Under the pieces are notes generated by a model, which worked only from the letters and a program-made list of their open reading frames with translations, did no database searches and was not told the origin of the DNA. 53,921 nt of DNA from Acinetobacter courvalinii (GTDB taxonomy: Bacteria; Pseudomonadota; Gammaproteobacteria; Pseudomonadales; Moraxellaceae), in contig NZ_BMDA01000009.1 in the NCBI RefSeq assembly GCF_014635545.1, forward strand, positions 1 through 53,921, read 5' to 3'. Both the position numbers and the translations under genes were made by a program. Within the stretch, counting starts at the first letter, position 1, and each line of letters starts with the position of its first letter. Positions 10,419-22,265 of this stretch are shown here, piece by piece.

Positions 10419-10976
10419 ATGAATTCTTTAGATTTTATTTTTAATTTTGAGCATATTCTGCCCGTTTTGGTGCAAGAATATGGTTTATGGATCTATTTTA
10501 TCCTCTTCTTAATTATTTTTTCAGAAACAGCCTTTGTTTTCATGTTCTTCTTACCCGGTGATAGTTTATTGCTGACAGTCGGTGCATTGTGTTCAGTGGT
10601 TGAAATAATGCATTTAGGTTATATGATCAGCCTGCTGTTCTTTGCCGCAGCATTGGGTTATATGGTGAATTATCATATCGGACGTCATTTTGGTGACCGT
10701 ATTTTCAATATGAAATCACGCTTTATCAAGCAGGAATATCTACAAAAAACCAATGTGTTTTTCCTGAAACATGGCGGAAAAACCATTTTATTGGCGCGTT
10801 TTATTCCTTTTGCACGTTCTTTCGCGCCTTTGGCAGCAGGTTCGAGCAATATGAATTATACCCATTTTGTGATGTATAACATTCTGGGGGCTTTGCTCTG
10901 GATCAGCGTACTGGTGACAGCAGGTTATTTGTTTGGTCATGCCTTAATTCAGGTCAGTGATTTTGTAGAAAGTTAA
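10419..10976 (+). CDS. DedA family integral membrane protein
   Basis: A 185-aa inner-membrane protein of the DedA/SNARE-associated (VTT) family, whose members are linked to lipid carrier flipping and membrane homeostasis. The family signature is present as ARFIPFARSFAPLAAG near residues 126-141, with FLPGDSLLLTVGAL near residue 45. About five hydrophobic stretches are visible. It is slightly shorter than E. coli DedA proteins. The exact substrate cannot be told from sequence. It stands alone, with its own terminator. Confidence 0.85.
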   Translation: MNSLDFIFNFEHILPVLVQEYGLWIYFILFLIIFSETAFVFMFFLPGDSLLLTVGALCSVVEIMHLGYMISLLFFAAALGYMVNYHIGRHFGDRIFNMKSRFIKQEYLQKTNVFFLKHGGKTILLARFIPFARSFAPLAAGSSNMNYTHFVMYNILGALLWISVLVTAGYLFGHALIQVSDFVES

Positions 10977-11005
10977 TCCCCTTTTAATAACGTATTGTAT
11001 GATTT

Positions 11006-11037
11006 AGCAGGAAAGTTCGTCTTTCCTGCTTTTTTTT
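11006..11037 (+). terminator. Terminator of the DedA gene
   Basis: 10-bp stem AGCAGGAAAG / CTTTCCTGCT, loop TTCGT, followed by eight T residues. Confidence 0.92.
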
Positions 11038-11057
11038 AATCCGTTTATTCTATGTCA

Positions 11058-11073
11058 GGTTTCACGTGGAACG
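11058..11073. other. parS: parS-like site, degenerate (site 1)
   Basis: GGTTTCACGTGGAACG matches the parS consensus TGTTTCACGTGAAACA at 13 of 16 positions, including the central TTTCACGTG. It lies in the gap upstream of the PepSY gene, about 8 kb from oriC. It is the weakest of the four candidate sites and may not bind ParB well. Confidence 0.5.
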
Positions 11074-11091
11074 TAAAAAACAATAGTAAAT

Positions 11092-11110
11092 AATAATGAA
11101 AATAATTATC
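11092..11110 (+). promoter_or_regulatory. Fur box upstream of the PepSY gene
   Basis: The 19-mer AATAATGAAAATAATTATC matches the Fur consensus GATAATGATAATCATTATC at 16 of 19 positions. It lies 78 bases before the start codon at 11188, in a typical promoter position. This suggests repression by iron. Confidence 0.7.
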
Positions 11111-11187
11111 AATAAAAATAAAATCAGCTTTTAAAAATATAAATTATTTGGGAAAGCCATGATCCATTCAGCATGGAATAATCAGTT

Positions 11188-12345
11188 ATGAGCCAAGCAA
11201 GCACTTCAGCAAAGAAAACCAATTCACGCTGGTTCCGCATCAACTTATGGATTCATCGCTGGATCAGCTTAGTGATTGTGCTCCCCTTTACGATTTTATC
11301 AATCACGGGAATCATTCTGATCTTTCATGAAGAAATCGATCATGCACTGGGTGTAGAACCGATGGCACTTCACTCATCTTTACAACAACAGCGCCCACTG
11401 GCAGATTCATTAGCCACCGCACAAAATACCTATCCTCATGAGCACATTATCAGTACAGGCTATGATCCTGAGCATCATCCGGGTGTACTGCTGATCGGAA
11501 TGGCAAAACCGGAACAGCGTTTTGAGCAAGCGCGTTGGTTATTTGCAGATATTGGTTCTGCTACGCTGATTCAGCAACCCAGTGAACGGGATACTTTAAC
11601 CGGTTTGTTACTGGAACTGCATGCCAACTGGTTTTTAGGTTTTATTGGACAATTGATCGGTGCCTTGATTGCCTTTCTAGTGTTCTTATCACTGATTTCA
11701 GGGCTGGTGGTATACGCCCCTTATGTGAAAAAATTCTTTTTGGGGATTATTCGAACAGGCAAAGGTCAGCGTTTATTACAACTCGATTTACATAACTTAA
11801 TCGGTTCAGCGGTACTCGGCTGGGCATTGGTTGTGACCTTGACTGGCTTTTTACTCGGTTTTGGTACGGTTGCCATTGGTCTCTGGCAAATGACTGAACT
11901 AAAAGCTCTGCAAGAAAAATATCATCATGTCAGCCCAATTAATCCGACATTGAGTATTGATAATGTCTATGCTGTTGCACAGAAAGGCGAAATCGGCTGG
12001 CACCCTACCACTGTGTTCTATCCTAAAACCGAATATTCGACCCAAGGGCATTACATGGTATTACTGCAAGGCAATGAGGGTTTAAACCAAAAAATGCTGA
12101 AGGTTGCCTTGGTCAATGCAGCCACAGGACAAGTCGATACTGTTGAAGAACTCCCGACCTATCTGAAAGCCATCTTGCTCTCTCAGCCTCTACATTTCGG
12201 TAATTACGGCGGTATGCCACTCAAGATTTTATGGAGCTTATGTACGCTTTTAAGTTTGTTTATCACCCTGAATGGCGCTTGGCTATGGTGGGCAAAACGT
12301 CGGCCAAAAAGCCTAAAAGGAGTCAGTAATGCAACTGTGGAATAA
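11188..12345 (+). CDS. PepSY-associated transmembrane protein, probably iron-regulated
   Basis: A 385-aa inner-membrane protein of the PepSY_TM type, often encoded with siderophore or TonB-receptor genes and thought to help iron release or reduction. It starts with a basic segment and a first membrane helix (residues about 22-45, INLWIHRWISLVIVLPFTI). There is a large periplasmic part, and further helices lie near 147-175, 205-230 and 355-375. Histidines near helix ends (IHRW, FHEEIDH, ELHANW, LHNLIG) could bind heme or metal (inference). The Fur box upstream supports an iron role. The next small gene overlaps its last 17 bases, indicating translational coupling. Confidence 0.8.
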   Translation: MSQASTSAKKTNSRWFRINLWIHRWISLVIVLPFTILSITGIILIFHEEIDHALGVEPMALHSSLQQQRPLADSLATAQNTYPHEHIISTGYDPEHHPGVLLIGMAKPEQRFEQARWLFADIGSATLIQQPSERDTLTGLLLELHANWFLGFIGQLIGALIAFLVFLSLISGLVVYAPYVKKFFLGIIRTGKGQRLLQLDLHNLIGSAVLGWALVVTLTGFLLGFGTVAIGLWQMTELKALQEKYHHVSPINPTLSIDNVYAVAQKGEIGWHPTTVFYPKTEYSTQGHYMVLLQGNEGLNQKMLKVALVNAATGQVDTVEELPTYLKAILLSQPLHFGNYGGMPLKILWSLCTLLSLFITLNGAWLWWAKRRPKSLKGVSNATVE

Positions 12346-12505
12346 ATCAGGCTTGTTATGGCTAATGGCTGTATGCAGTATTTTAGGAATAATCGGCATG
12401 CTGCTGATGGACGGTATTGCAGATATTATTTTTCTCATCATCACCCTGCTTCCAGTTTTAATTGCAGGATGGAGAGCTTATCTTTTACAGCAACGCAAAA
12501 GATAA
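12329..12505 (+). CDS. Small two-helix membrane protein overlapping the PepSY gene
   Basis: A 58-aa frame starting MQLWNKSGLLWLMAVCS and ending RAYLLQQRKR. It has two hydrophobic segments (about residues 9-27 and 30-47) and a basic tail. AGGAG at 12318-12322 is well spaced before the ATG, and the start lies inside the end of the upstream gene, so it is probably co-translated with it. I do not recognise a family. It may be a small subunit of the PepSY protein. It is easily missed by length cut-offs. Confidence 0.7.
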   Translation: MQLWNKSGLLWLMAVCSILGIIGMLLMDGIADIIFLIITLLPVLIAGWRAYLLQQRKR

Positions 12506-12521
12506 GCGCTTTTTACATATT

Positions 12522-15016
<2,495 letters not shown>

Positions 15017-15056
15017 CTAGTAAATATCTAATCTATCCAAAGATGAGGAAATAAAA

Positions 15057-16139
15057 TTATGGCGCAGCAAGACTGACTTGGCCTTGGACAACGTGAAACA
15101 ATTGAAAGGAAATCGACAAATCATGTAAGTGTTTTAATACCGACGTATGGTCTAAGGTCGTCATAAAAACCTGACTTCCTAACTGACTCAATCGCTCAAT
15201 TAAACGTTGTTGTGCAGCTAAATCTAACTCTGCTGTCAGATCATCTAATAATACCACAGTTTCCTTGTTACTCGCATGCAGCATTGCAATTTGTGACAGT
15301 TTTAATGCCATGATTAACAACTTTTTTTGCCCACGTGATAACACGTCATCGGCATTGCCATACGGGGTTTTCAAGCGCAAATCTGCACGATGTGGACCAT
15401 ACTCGGTATAACGCCGTTCCTGGTCTCTTTGATGCTGTTGAATCAGGTCCTGCAACAGCCCCTGTTCGGTATGAAAACCGGCGTGATATTCCAGTTCAAT
15501 TTCAAGATTTGGCAATAGTTGCTGCAAATCTTCCTGAAAGAACTGGTTCCATTGCTCCACGATACCGACCCGTTGCGAGTGCAAAATTTCGCCATAATCA
15601 CTCAGCATTTTGTTCCACGGCTCTAAATCGGCCAAGCTCAGGTTACGTCGGGTCTTTAACAAGCTATTACGCTGTTTTAAGGCACGAGAATAGTACTGCC
15701 AGGCAAAATAGAACTCAGGTTCCACGTGGAACATCAACCAGTCCAGCAATTGCCGTCTGGGTTTGGCGCCATGATCAATAATATCGGTACTTTGCGGATC
15801 AATATGTTGTAAGGGCAAAAGTTTTGCCAGTTGCCCTTGAGTGGCAATAGTATCGCCATTGACCTTGATCAGTTGCTCACCCGAAGCCAGTTTTTGCATG
15901 CCAATCCGTTCACTGGCCGACTGTGCGAAGACAATCGCATCATCAGCCTCGTACTGGATGTAATGCTTGGGAATATGGGTGCGAAATGAGCGACCTGTGG
16001 CCAATAAATGGATAGATTCCAGAATTGAGGTCTTTCCAGAACCATTCGACCCGTAAAAAATATTAAACGGTTGCAACTCATTGAGTGCAACCGCCTTTAA
16101 ATTACGTACACGTTCGATATTTAAACGCGTGATTTGCAT
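15057..16139 (-). CDS. recF: DNA repair and recombination protein RecF
   Basis: SMC-like ATPase that loads RecA at single-stranded gaps with RecO and RecR. The 360-aa protein has Walker [10 protein letters not shown] near residue 32, the ABC-type signature [10 protein letters not shown] near residue 272, and Walker B in [12 protein letters not shown] near residue 300. It begins [14 protein letters not shown], typical of RecF. It lies 28 bp after dnaN in the dnaA operon. A candidate parS site (15718-15733) is embedded in its coding sequence. Confidence 0.97.
   Translation of the reverse strand: MQITRLNIERVRNLKAVALNELQPFNIFYGSNGSGKTSILESIHLLATGRSFRTHIPKHYIQYEADDAIVFAQSASERIGMQKLASGEQLIKVNGDTIATQGQLAKLLPLQHIDPQSTDIIDHGAKPRRQLLDWLMFHVEPEFYFAWQYYSRALKQRNSLLKTRRNLSLADLEPWNKMLSDYGEILHSQRVGIVEQWNQFFQEDLQQLLPNLEIELEYHAGFHTEQGLLQDLIQQHQRDQERRYTEYGPHRADLRLKTPYGNADDVLSRGQKKLLIMALKLSQIAMLHASNKETVVLLDDLTAELDLAAQQRLIERLSQLGSQVFMTTLDHTSVLKHLHDLSISFQLFHVVQGQVSLAAP
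15718..15733. other. parS: parS-like site inside recF (site 2)
   Basis: GGTTCCACGTGGAACA is a near-perfect palindrome matching the parS form TGTTCCACGTGGAACA at 15 of 16 positions. It is about 3.3 kb left of oriC. ParB binding sites inside coding genes near the origin are known in other bacteria. Confidence 0.75.
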
Positions 16140-16167
16140 GCTTAAAAACTCAAATCATCAATGCCAA

Positions 16168-17316
16168 TTACACACGCATCGGCATAACAACATAAGTCTG
16201 GTCTGGATGCGCTGGATCTTGAACAAGTACCGATTGATTTGCTTCAGTCATGCTCATTCTCACATCATCGCCATCCAGCACACTCAATACATCCAGGATA
16301 TATTGCGCATTAAATGACATTTCCAGTGGTGCATCCTGATATTGAATTGCAATATCTTCAACCGCTTCATCTTGCTCCGGGTTATTAGCACGGAGTTGCA
16401 ACGAATCCTGATTAAAATTCAGGAACACGCCACGTAATTTTTCATTACTTAAAATCGCGACCCGTTGTAAAGACTGTTTAAATACATCATGCGCAATAAA
16501 CACATGCTTATCACCACCTTTCGGAATAACACGGCGATAATCAGGGAATTTACCATCAATCAATTTGGTGGTGAAACGAACGGTAATATCACCCTGCTCT
16601 TTATCACGGCTTGGCGTATTAATCGTGACATTCAACAATTCACGACCAATGAGCAAGGTAAGCTGCTCATCTTCAATACTCAATAAACGCTGCAATTCAC
16701 CCACGGCTTTACGCGGTACAATGGCCTGAATCGGTGCAGCAGCAGTTGAGGATGCCAATACTTCGCACAATGCCAAACGGTGACCGTCTGTGGTTACGGT
16801 ACGTAATTGATTTTGATCAATTTCCAGCAAAGTACCAGTCAGATAGAAACGTACATCCTGTACCGCCATTGCAAAGGCAGTTTTTTCAAATAAACGTTTT
16901 AATTCACGCTGAGTCACCTGAACTTGTGTGCCCTGGCTATTTTCAGTGGTGAGTAAAGGATAATCATCCGCTGGAAGTGTACCCAACACAAAGCGGCTGT
17001 TACCCGATTTTAAAATACAACGCTGATCTTCTGTAATTTGTAAGTCAATCAAGGCTGCTGTCGGAAGAGATTTACAAATTTCGACCAGTTTACGTGCCGG
17101 AACGGTGGTCTCCCCTGCTTCCAGACAAGCACCTTCAGCTAACGTTGTGCTTGCCACCAGTTCAACTTCTAAATCAGAACCGGTAATGGTTAAGGCCTGT
17201 TGCGTGGTTTGAATTTTGACATTTGAAAGAATATTCAAGGTATGACGACGCTCTACAGCCCCGACCACATGGGATAACACATTGAGTAAACTTTCTTTAG
17301 CGATTTTCAAACGCAC
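16168..17316 (-). CDS. dnaN: DNA polymerase III beta sliding clamp
   Basis: Ring-shaped processivity clamp. The 382-aa protein has three repeated clamp folds and begins MRLKIAKESLLNVLSHVVGAVERRHTLNIL. The C-terminus ends in the usual PMRV after VVM. The hydrophobic pocket residues (for example TTDGHRLA near residue 170) are intact. It follows dnaA after about 110 bp and is co-oriented with recF and gyrB. Confidence 0.98.
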   Translation of the reverse strand: MRLKIAKESLLNVLSHVVGAVERRHTLNILSNVKIQTTQQALTITGSDLEVELVASTTLAEGACLEAGETTVPARKLVEICKSLPTAALIDLQITEDQRCILKSGNSRFVLGTLPADDYPLLTTENSQGTQVQVTQRELKRLFEKTAFAMAVQDVRFYLTGTLLEIDQNQLRTVTTDGHRLALCEVLASSTAAAPIQAIVPRKAVGELQRLLSIEDEQLTLLIGRELLNVTINTPSRDKEQGDITVRFTTKLIDGKFPDYRRVIPKGGDKHVFIAHDVFKQSLQRVAILSNEKLRGVFLNFNQDSLQLRANNPEQDEAVEDIAIQYQDAPLEMSFNAQYILDVLSVLDGDDVRMSMTEANQSVLVQDPAHPDQTYVVMPMRV

Positions 17317-17428
17317 GATTTTATTCCTCTTACAACAGAAGCCGATATGAATGTTAGCAGTGTACTATGCTGCACTTAAAAGCAGTTTGCAACCATGAAA
17401 ATTGAGTCAGCCGAGATTATGCTCAGGC

Positions 17429-18832
17429 CTAACTTTGTAATAAACGAAGTAAGTTTTTATAATCTTCATTAAAAATTGGATCTTCCTCGCGCAAGCTGAC
17501 CACTTTTTCGCAGGCGTGCATCACGGTACTGTGATCTCGCCCACCGAAGGCCATACCGATTTCCGGAAAACTGTCTCCGGTTAATTCACGCGCCAATCCC
17601 ATCGCCAATTGACGAGGTCGGGCATAAATACGGGTACGTTTTGGCCCAATCAGTTCTTTTAGCGGAATGCGGAAGTATTCACTGACCACACGCTGGATGT
17701 TTTCTACACTAATGGTCCGGGCACGGATCGCCAGCACGTCTTTTAAGGATTCCCTCACCACATCGAGATCGATGGCGGTCCCTTTAAATCGTGAAATTGC
17801 CACAACTTTATTCAATGCACCTTCAAGTTCACGCACGTTTGCGACCACTTGTTGCGCAATAAACAAAGCACAGTTGCGCGGTAAATCGACGCCACTATTT
17901 TCAGCTTTTTTCAGCAAGATTTCGATACGGGTTTCAATATCCGGTGGTTCTACCCCCACCGACAGTCCCCAAGAGAATCGAGAAACCAGACGTGGATCAA
18001 GTTCGGTGAGTTCTTTTGGATAACGGTCTGAAGTGAGAATAATTTGCTTGGATTCATCCAGTAAGGCATTGAAAGTATAAAAGAATTCAACAAGGCTGGC
18101 TTCTTTACCGGCAAGCAAATGAATATCATCGACCAAGAGTAAATCTAAAGAACGACAATTTTTCTTAAATTCTTCAACCTTGCCTTTCTGTAATGAACTG
18201 ACAAAGTCTTGTACAAAACTTTCTGAAGTCATATACATCACCCGTGCATTGGGTTTGGCTTGTAACAGCGCATTACCGACCGCTTGCATCAAGTGGGTTT
18301 TACCCAAACCAGTTGGGCCATACAAAAATAAAGGATTGTGCTGAGATGCACCTAATTGGGTTAATACCTTACGGCAAGTCTCAGCAGCCATCTGGTTAGA
18401 ACGGCCTTCAACAAATAAAGAAAATGTAAATAACGGATTAAGTTGTCTTTTCTTCGGTATTTTCGTGACATTTTGGCCGGGTTGGATCAGATCAGATTCT
18501 TTTTTGGCTTTAACTGGTACGGCAGTGGCGGTTGGCGCACTACTTAAAGCAGCAGTGGTCGTGGCTGGTTGTTCATTCGAAGACAAAATTGTCCCTGGGC
18601 GAGAGTCGACCAAAATCTCAACCTGACGTACGCGACCTTCAGACAGTTGTTCAGCAAGAATTGAAATCAATTCTAAATGGTTATCTTGAATATAACGGGT
18701 CCAATAAGGGTTCGGTGCGTATAAACGCATCACACCATCAACCTCTTCGGCAACTAAAGGACGAATCCACATCGCAAAGACGTTATCAGAGAGCTCTTGT
18801 CGCAAGCGAGTTAAGCAGTCTGTCCAGAGCAT
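17429..18832 (-). CDS. dnaA: Chromosomal replication initiator DnaA
   Basis: AAA+ initiator that binds DnaA boxes in the adjacent oriC and opens the duplex. The 467-aa protein has the N-terminal DnaB-interaction domain (MLWTDCLTRLRQELSDN), then a variable low-complexity linker (about 80-125). The AAA+ core has Walker A GPTGLGKTH near residue 172 and Walker B LLLVDDIH. The C-terminal helix-turn-helix DNA-binding domain carries GGRDHSTVMHACEKV near residue 435. An in-frame ATG also lies 6 bases upstream (18838); 18832 gives the usual N-terminus. Its promoter must lie in the oriC region, which contains DnaA boxes, so autoregulation is likely. Confidence 0.98.
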   Translation of the reverse strand: MLWTDCLTRLRQELSDNVFAMWIRPLVAEEVDGVMRLYAPNPYWTRYIQDNHLELISILAEQLSEGRVRQVEILVDSRPGTILSSNEQPATTTAALSSAPTATAVPVKAKKESDLIQPGQNVTKIPKKRQLNPLFTFSLFVEGRSNQMAAETCRKVLTQLGASQHNPLFLYGPTGLGKTHLMQAVGNALLQAKPNARVMYMTSESFVQDFVSSLQKGKVEEFKKNCRSLDLLLVDDIHLLAGKEASLVEFFYTFNALLDESKQIILTSDRYPKELTELDPRLVSRFSWGLSVGVEPPDIETRIEILLKKAENSGVDLPRNCALFIAQQVVANVRELEGALNKVVAISRFKGTAIDLDVVRESLKDVLAIRARTISVENIQRVVSEYFRIPLKELIGPKRTRIYARPRQLAMGLARELTGDSFPEIGMAFGGRDHSTVMHACEKVVSLREEDPIFNEDYKNLLRLLQS

Positions 18833-18838
18833 GTGCAT

Positions 18839-19433
18839 CCCCTATATATCCATTTTTAAATTCAAAAAATAAAAATCACCAGCCCCATCTTTCGAAGGGG
18901 TCGCCATTCTAACCAAGTTATCCACATCTGTCAGGCCAATTTATGGGACTTTTGCTGAAAAAGAAAGCAGTCGTTTATAAATTTAAATTCAAAACCACTT
19001 GTGTATAACTTTTTGCACAAGCTGTGGATAATTTCAACCCTCAAGTTATCCACAATCTATAAAATTGATAAAAACATGGTTATCCACAAAGTAACTATTT
19101 GTTTATTTATATAAAAACGTCACTTTCCACAGAAAAAATCCCCCCTAATAAGAATAAATTTAAATTTTAAAATTTGAATTTACTTATAGGGGTTTAACGG
19201 AATTGTGGATAACCGAGCATATCGAAATTTAAATTCAAAATCCAAGAATTAAATTTAAATCAGAAATTGAATTGTTGATAACTGTGCTATTAAGCTGTGA
19301 ATATAGCTGAATGTTGATATAATATAAAGAGATAGCTTGTGTATATTTTTTGTTTTCAATAAAAGCACTTCTTTACGCGTAGCGCTATTGCTTCAAAACA
19401 GAACAAAGAAAATGTAAAGTTTTTGATTTTTCA
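18839..19433. other. oriC: Replication origin oriC
   Basis: A+T-rich gene-free DNA between dnaA and rpmH, where flanking transcription diverges. Perfect DnaA boxes (TTATCCACA or TTATACACA) lie at 18918-18926 (+), 19000-19008 (-), 19023-19031 (-), 19046-19054 (+), 19080-19088 (+) and 19204-19212 (-), with a near match at 19273-19281 (-). A second motif, built on AATTTAAATTC, appears near 18855, 18979, 19156, 19224 and 19251 and probably contributes to the unwinding region. The 19224-19240 copy is identical to one at 40161-40177. The exact unwinding point is not visible. Confidence 0.93.
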
Positions 19434-19462
19434 TTGACAGCGTAAACATTGCACAATAAAAT
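19434..19462 (+). promoter_or_regulatory. Sigma-70 promoter of rpmH-rnpA
   Basis: TTGACA (19434-19439), 17-bp spacer, TAAAAT (19457-19462), close to consensus. It lies about 40 bases before the rpmH start. Confidence 0.85.
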
Positions 19463-19500
19463 CGCGGACCTTTATAGAAAGATCATTTTGGAGTTTCGAA

Positions 19501-19635
19501 ATGAAACGTACTTTCCAACCATCTGAATTAAAGCGTAAACGCGTTCATGGTTTCCGCGCTCGTATGGCTACTAAAGCAGGTCGTCAAGTGTTAGCTCGTC
19601 GTCGTGCAAAAGGTCGTCATAGCTTAACTGTTTAA
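19501..19635 (+). CDS. rpmH: 50S ribosomal protein L34
   Basis: A 44-aa, very basic ribosomal protein beginning [19 protein letters not shown] and ending SLTV, the full-length L34 pattern. GGAG lies 7 bases before the ATG. It is the first gene of the rightward rpmH-rnpA-yidD-yidC cluster, the classic neighbour of oriC. Confidence 0.98.
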
Positions 19636-19662
19636 TACTGTTAAGCTGACCAGACTTGGGTG

Positions 19663-20058
19663 ATGACACTTTACAGTTTCAGTACTGAATCTCGTATTCG
19701 TTGTGCTGCTGATTATAAAAGTGTATTTGATGGTGCGCTTTTTAAAGTGCATCAGCCCCATTTCCTTTTTTTAGCAAAATTAACCGAACAGCCTAACAGC
19801 CGTTTGGGTATTGTCGTTGCTAAAAAAAAGGTACGTCGTGCTCATGAACGAAATCGAATAAAACGTCTTGCTCGGGAGAGCTTTCGTATCCATCAAGCAC
19901 AATTTAATGCTGATATCGATATTGTGGTGATGCCTAAAGTAGGTATAGAAGCAATTTCAAATGAAGAATTACATCAACAATTAGATTTTGCTTGGCAAAA
20001 ATTACAACGCTTAGCAAAGAAGCATTCCAAAGTCGTTGTGACATCCCTCCAGAATTAG
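19663..20058 (+). CDS. rnpA: Ribonuclease P protein component
   Basis: Protein subunit of RNase P, which trims the 5' leader of pre-tRNAs. The 131-aa basic protein contains the family signature [18 protein letters not shown] (residues about 64-81) and a [10 protein letters not shown] strand before it. Two adjacent starts are possible, GTG at 19660 and ATG at 19663; neither has a strong Shine-Dalgarno, consistent with translational coupling to rpmH 27 bp upstream. Confidence 0.95.
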   Translation: MTLYSFSTESRIRCAADYKSVFDGALFKVHQPHFLFLAKLTEQPNSRLGIVVAKKKVRRAHERNRIKRLARESFRIHQAQFNADIDIVVMPKVGIEAISNEELHQQLDFAWQKLQRLAKKHSKVVVTSLQN

Positions 20059-20067
20059 AGATCTCCA

Positions 20068-20388
20068 ATGGTACGTTTACTTCATTGGTTGATAAGATGT
20101 TACCAGATTGCAATTAGTCCATTATTGGGTCCTCGTTGTCGCTATATTCCCACGTGCTCGCAATATGCAATTGAAGCTTTACAAACGCATGGTGCGCTCA
20201 AAGGTGTATGGCTATCGACTCAGCGAATTTGCCGTTGTCATCCTTGGGGTGGTTCAGGCTATGATCCGGTACCCCGCAAAGCACTTCGTTTTATTTCGTT
20301 TCATCAAATAGATTCTCAAATGCATCACGTTGCTGTACCCTTTCGTGATCGTTTATTCAAGCAAAATCTCTCTAATCATTTGGGATAA
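20068..20388 (+). CDS. yidD: Membrane protein insertion efficiency factor YidD
   Basis: Small membrane-associated protein (106 aa) that helps YidC-dependent insertion. It starts [31 protein letters not shown]. The conserved cysteines are in [12 protein letters not shown] and the later [15 protein letters not shown] motif, which define the family. The C-terminal tail is longer than in E. coli. It lies between rnpA (9 bp) and yidC (5 bp), so the four genes are an operon. Confidence 0.95.
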   Translation: MVRLLHWLIRCYQIAISPLLGPRCRYIPTCSQYAIEALQTHGALKGVWLSTQRICRCHPWGGSGYDPVPRKALRFISFHQIDSQMHHVAVPFRDRLFKQNLSNHLG

Positions 20389-20393
20389 TAGAT

Positions 20394-22151
20394 ATGCAAC
20401 AATGGGCCAGATTTGCAATTCTTGGAGCCATGTTTGTTACCGCATATTTGCTTATTTTGGCTTGGCAAAAAGACTATGGTCATGCTGCACCAGCACCGCA
20501 ACAACAAGCGGCGGCTGTCACTGCACATGATGTATCTGCAGATTTGCCAAATGCTCAAAATGCAACAGCGGCTTCAGACTTGCCACAAGCAAATGTGACT
20601 GCATCACAAACCACAGAAACACCATCTGTGAGTCAGCAACTGATTTCAGTACAAACGGATCTGTATCATCTTTGGATCAATCCTAAAGGTGGTGATATCG
20701 TTCGTATTGAATTGTTAAGCCATGATGAAAGCAAAGACAGCGATAAACCGTTTGTCATGCTGGAAAGTGATGCGAAACGTACTTACGTCGCTCAATCTGG
20801 TTTGATCGGTTTGAATGGACCAGATAGCAGCCGTGGCGGACGTCCAATGTATGATGTTGAAAAAACAGCATATACTTTGGCGGATGCGAAGAGCGTTGCC
20901 TCAAAAGATGGTAAGACACATCAAGTGTTGACTGTGCCATTGGTATTTAAAACACCTGAAGGTGTGGAAGTGATCAAGTCGTTCATCTTCACCCAAGGTG
21001 ATTATCCAATTACAGTGAAACATCAGGTTGTTAACCGTAGTCAGCAAAACTGGCAAGGCCAGATGTTTGGTCAGTTAAAGCGTGACAATTCTGATGATCC
21101 GGGTAAATCTTCTCAAGGTATCTTTACCCTTGGAACTTATCTGGGTGGCGCATGGGGTACACCAGACGCGCATTATAACAAGTTGAAATTCAGCAATTTT
21201 AATGATGAAAAATTGAGTGTTGAAGCCAAAGGCGGCTGGGTTGCCATGGTTCAGCATTATTTCGTCAGTGCCTGGATTCCGGGTAATCTGAAACTGACCC
21301 AAGCGGATGGCCAGCCTTATGTGGCTAAACTGGAATCGCGCCAGTCTGCCGATCACATGAATATCATGGGCTTCACCTCTCCAGTGATCAATGTACCGGC
21401 CGGTACCTCAATGGAAGTGGATGCGCAACTTTATTCTGGTCCAAAAATTCAGTCTGAACTCAAAGATCTAGCTGCTGGTTTAAACCAGACTGTAGATTAC
21501 GGCTGGTTATGGCCGATTGCCAAACTCTTGTTCCTGGGCTTACAGTTCTTCCATAACATCATTGGTAACTGGGGTTGGTCAATTATCTTATTGACGATCT
21601 TGGTGAAATTGATTTTATGGCCACTTTCTTCAAAAAGTTATCGCTCAATGGCGAAAATGCGTGTGATTGCACCAGAAATGCAACGCATGAAAGAAGAATT
21701 TGGTGAAGACCGTATGCGCTTCTCTCAAGAAATGATGGCCTTATACAAGCGTGAACAAGTCAATCCATTGTCTGGTTGCTTGCCGTTATTGTTACAAATG
21801 CCGATTTTCTTGGCCTTGTACTGGGTATTGATGGAATCGGTTGAATTGCGTCATGCACCATGGTTAGGCTGGATTCAAGACTTATCGGCAATGGATCCAT
21901 GGTTTATCTTGCCGTTGATCATGGGTGTGACCATGTTCGTTCAGCAAATGTTGAATCCACAACCGACTGATCCTATGCAGGCAAAAGTGTTCCGTATCAT
22001 GCCAATCATGTTTACGGTATTCATGTTGTTCTTCCCTGCCGGTTTGGTGCTTTACTGGATCGTCAACAACAGTATTACCATTTTGCAACAATGGTTTATT
22101 AACAAAGGTGTCGAAAAAGACCGTCTCAACAAGGTTGAATCGAGTTCTTAA
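20394..22151 (+). CDS. yidC: Membrane protein insertase YidC
   Basis: Inner-membrane insertase that works alone or with SecYEG. The 585-aa protein has an N-terminal membrane anchor (residues about 8-24) and a low-complexity Ala/Gln/Thr linker. The large periplasmic beta domain spans roughly 80-360. The conserved C-terminal core of five helices includes NWGWSIILLTILVKLILWPLSS and PLLLQMPIFLALYWVL. The C-terminal tail is KGVEKDRLNKVESSS. Size and order match Gram-negative YidC. The last gene of the operon, followed by a strong terminator. Confidence 0.97.
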   Translation: MQQWARFAILGAMFVTAYLLILAWQKDYGHAAPAPQQQAAAVTAHDVSADLPNAQNATAASDLPQANVTASQTTETPSVSQQLISVQTDLYHLWINPKGGDIVRIELLSHDESKDSDKPFVMLESDAKRTYVAQSGLIGLNGPDSSRGGRPMYDVEKTAYTLADAKSVASKDGKTHQVLTVPLVFKTPEGVEVIKSFIFTQGDYPITVKHQVVNRSQQNWQGQMFGQLKRDNSDDPGKSSQGIFTLGTYLGGAWGTPDAHYNKLKFSNFNDEKLSVEAKGGWVAMVQHYFVSAWIPGNLKLTQADGQPYVAKLESRQSADHMNIMGFTSPVINVPAGTSMEVDAQLYSGPKIQSELKDLAAGLNQTVDYGWLWPIAKLLFLGLQFFHNIIGNWGWSIILLTILVKLILWPLSSKSYRSMAKMRVIAPEMQRMKEEFGEDRMRFSQEMMALYKREQVNPLSGCLPLLLQMPIFLALYWVLMESVELRHAPWLGWIQDLSAMDPWFILPLIMGVTMFVQQMLNPQPTDPMQAKVFRIMPIMFTVFMLFFPAGLVLYWIVNNSITILQQWFINKGVEKDRLNKVESSS

Positions 22152-22170
22152 GTTCGAACTTTTGCTGAAT

Positions 22171-22206
22171 AAATCCGCTTAAGATGGTAATCTTAAGCGG
22201 ATTTTT
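22171..22206 (+). terminator. Terminator after yidC
   Basis: Perfect 15-bp stem AAATCCGCTTAAGAT / ATCTTAAGCGGATTT, loop GGTA, then T residues. Confidence 0.94.
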
Positions 22207-22265
22207 CTTTGTCTGTATTTAGGGTTCCTGTTTCATAACCCTCGTGTTTTTTAGGTGAATTTAAC

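Noticed and set aside
15335-15781. 148-aa frame antisense to recF
   Set aside because: Lies wholly inside recF in the opposite direction, where recF motifs are clear; codon-shadow effect.
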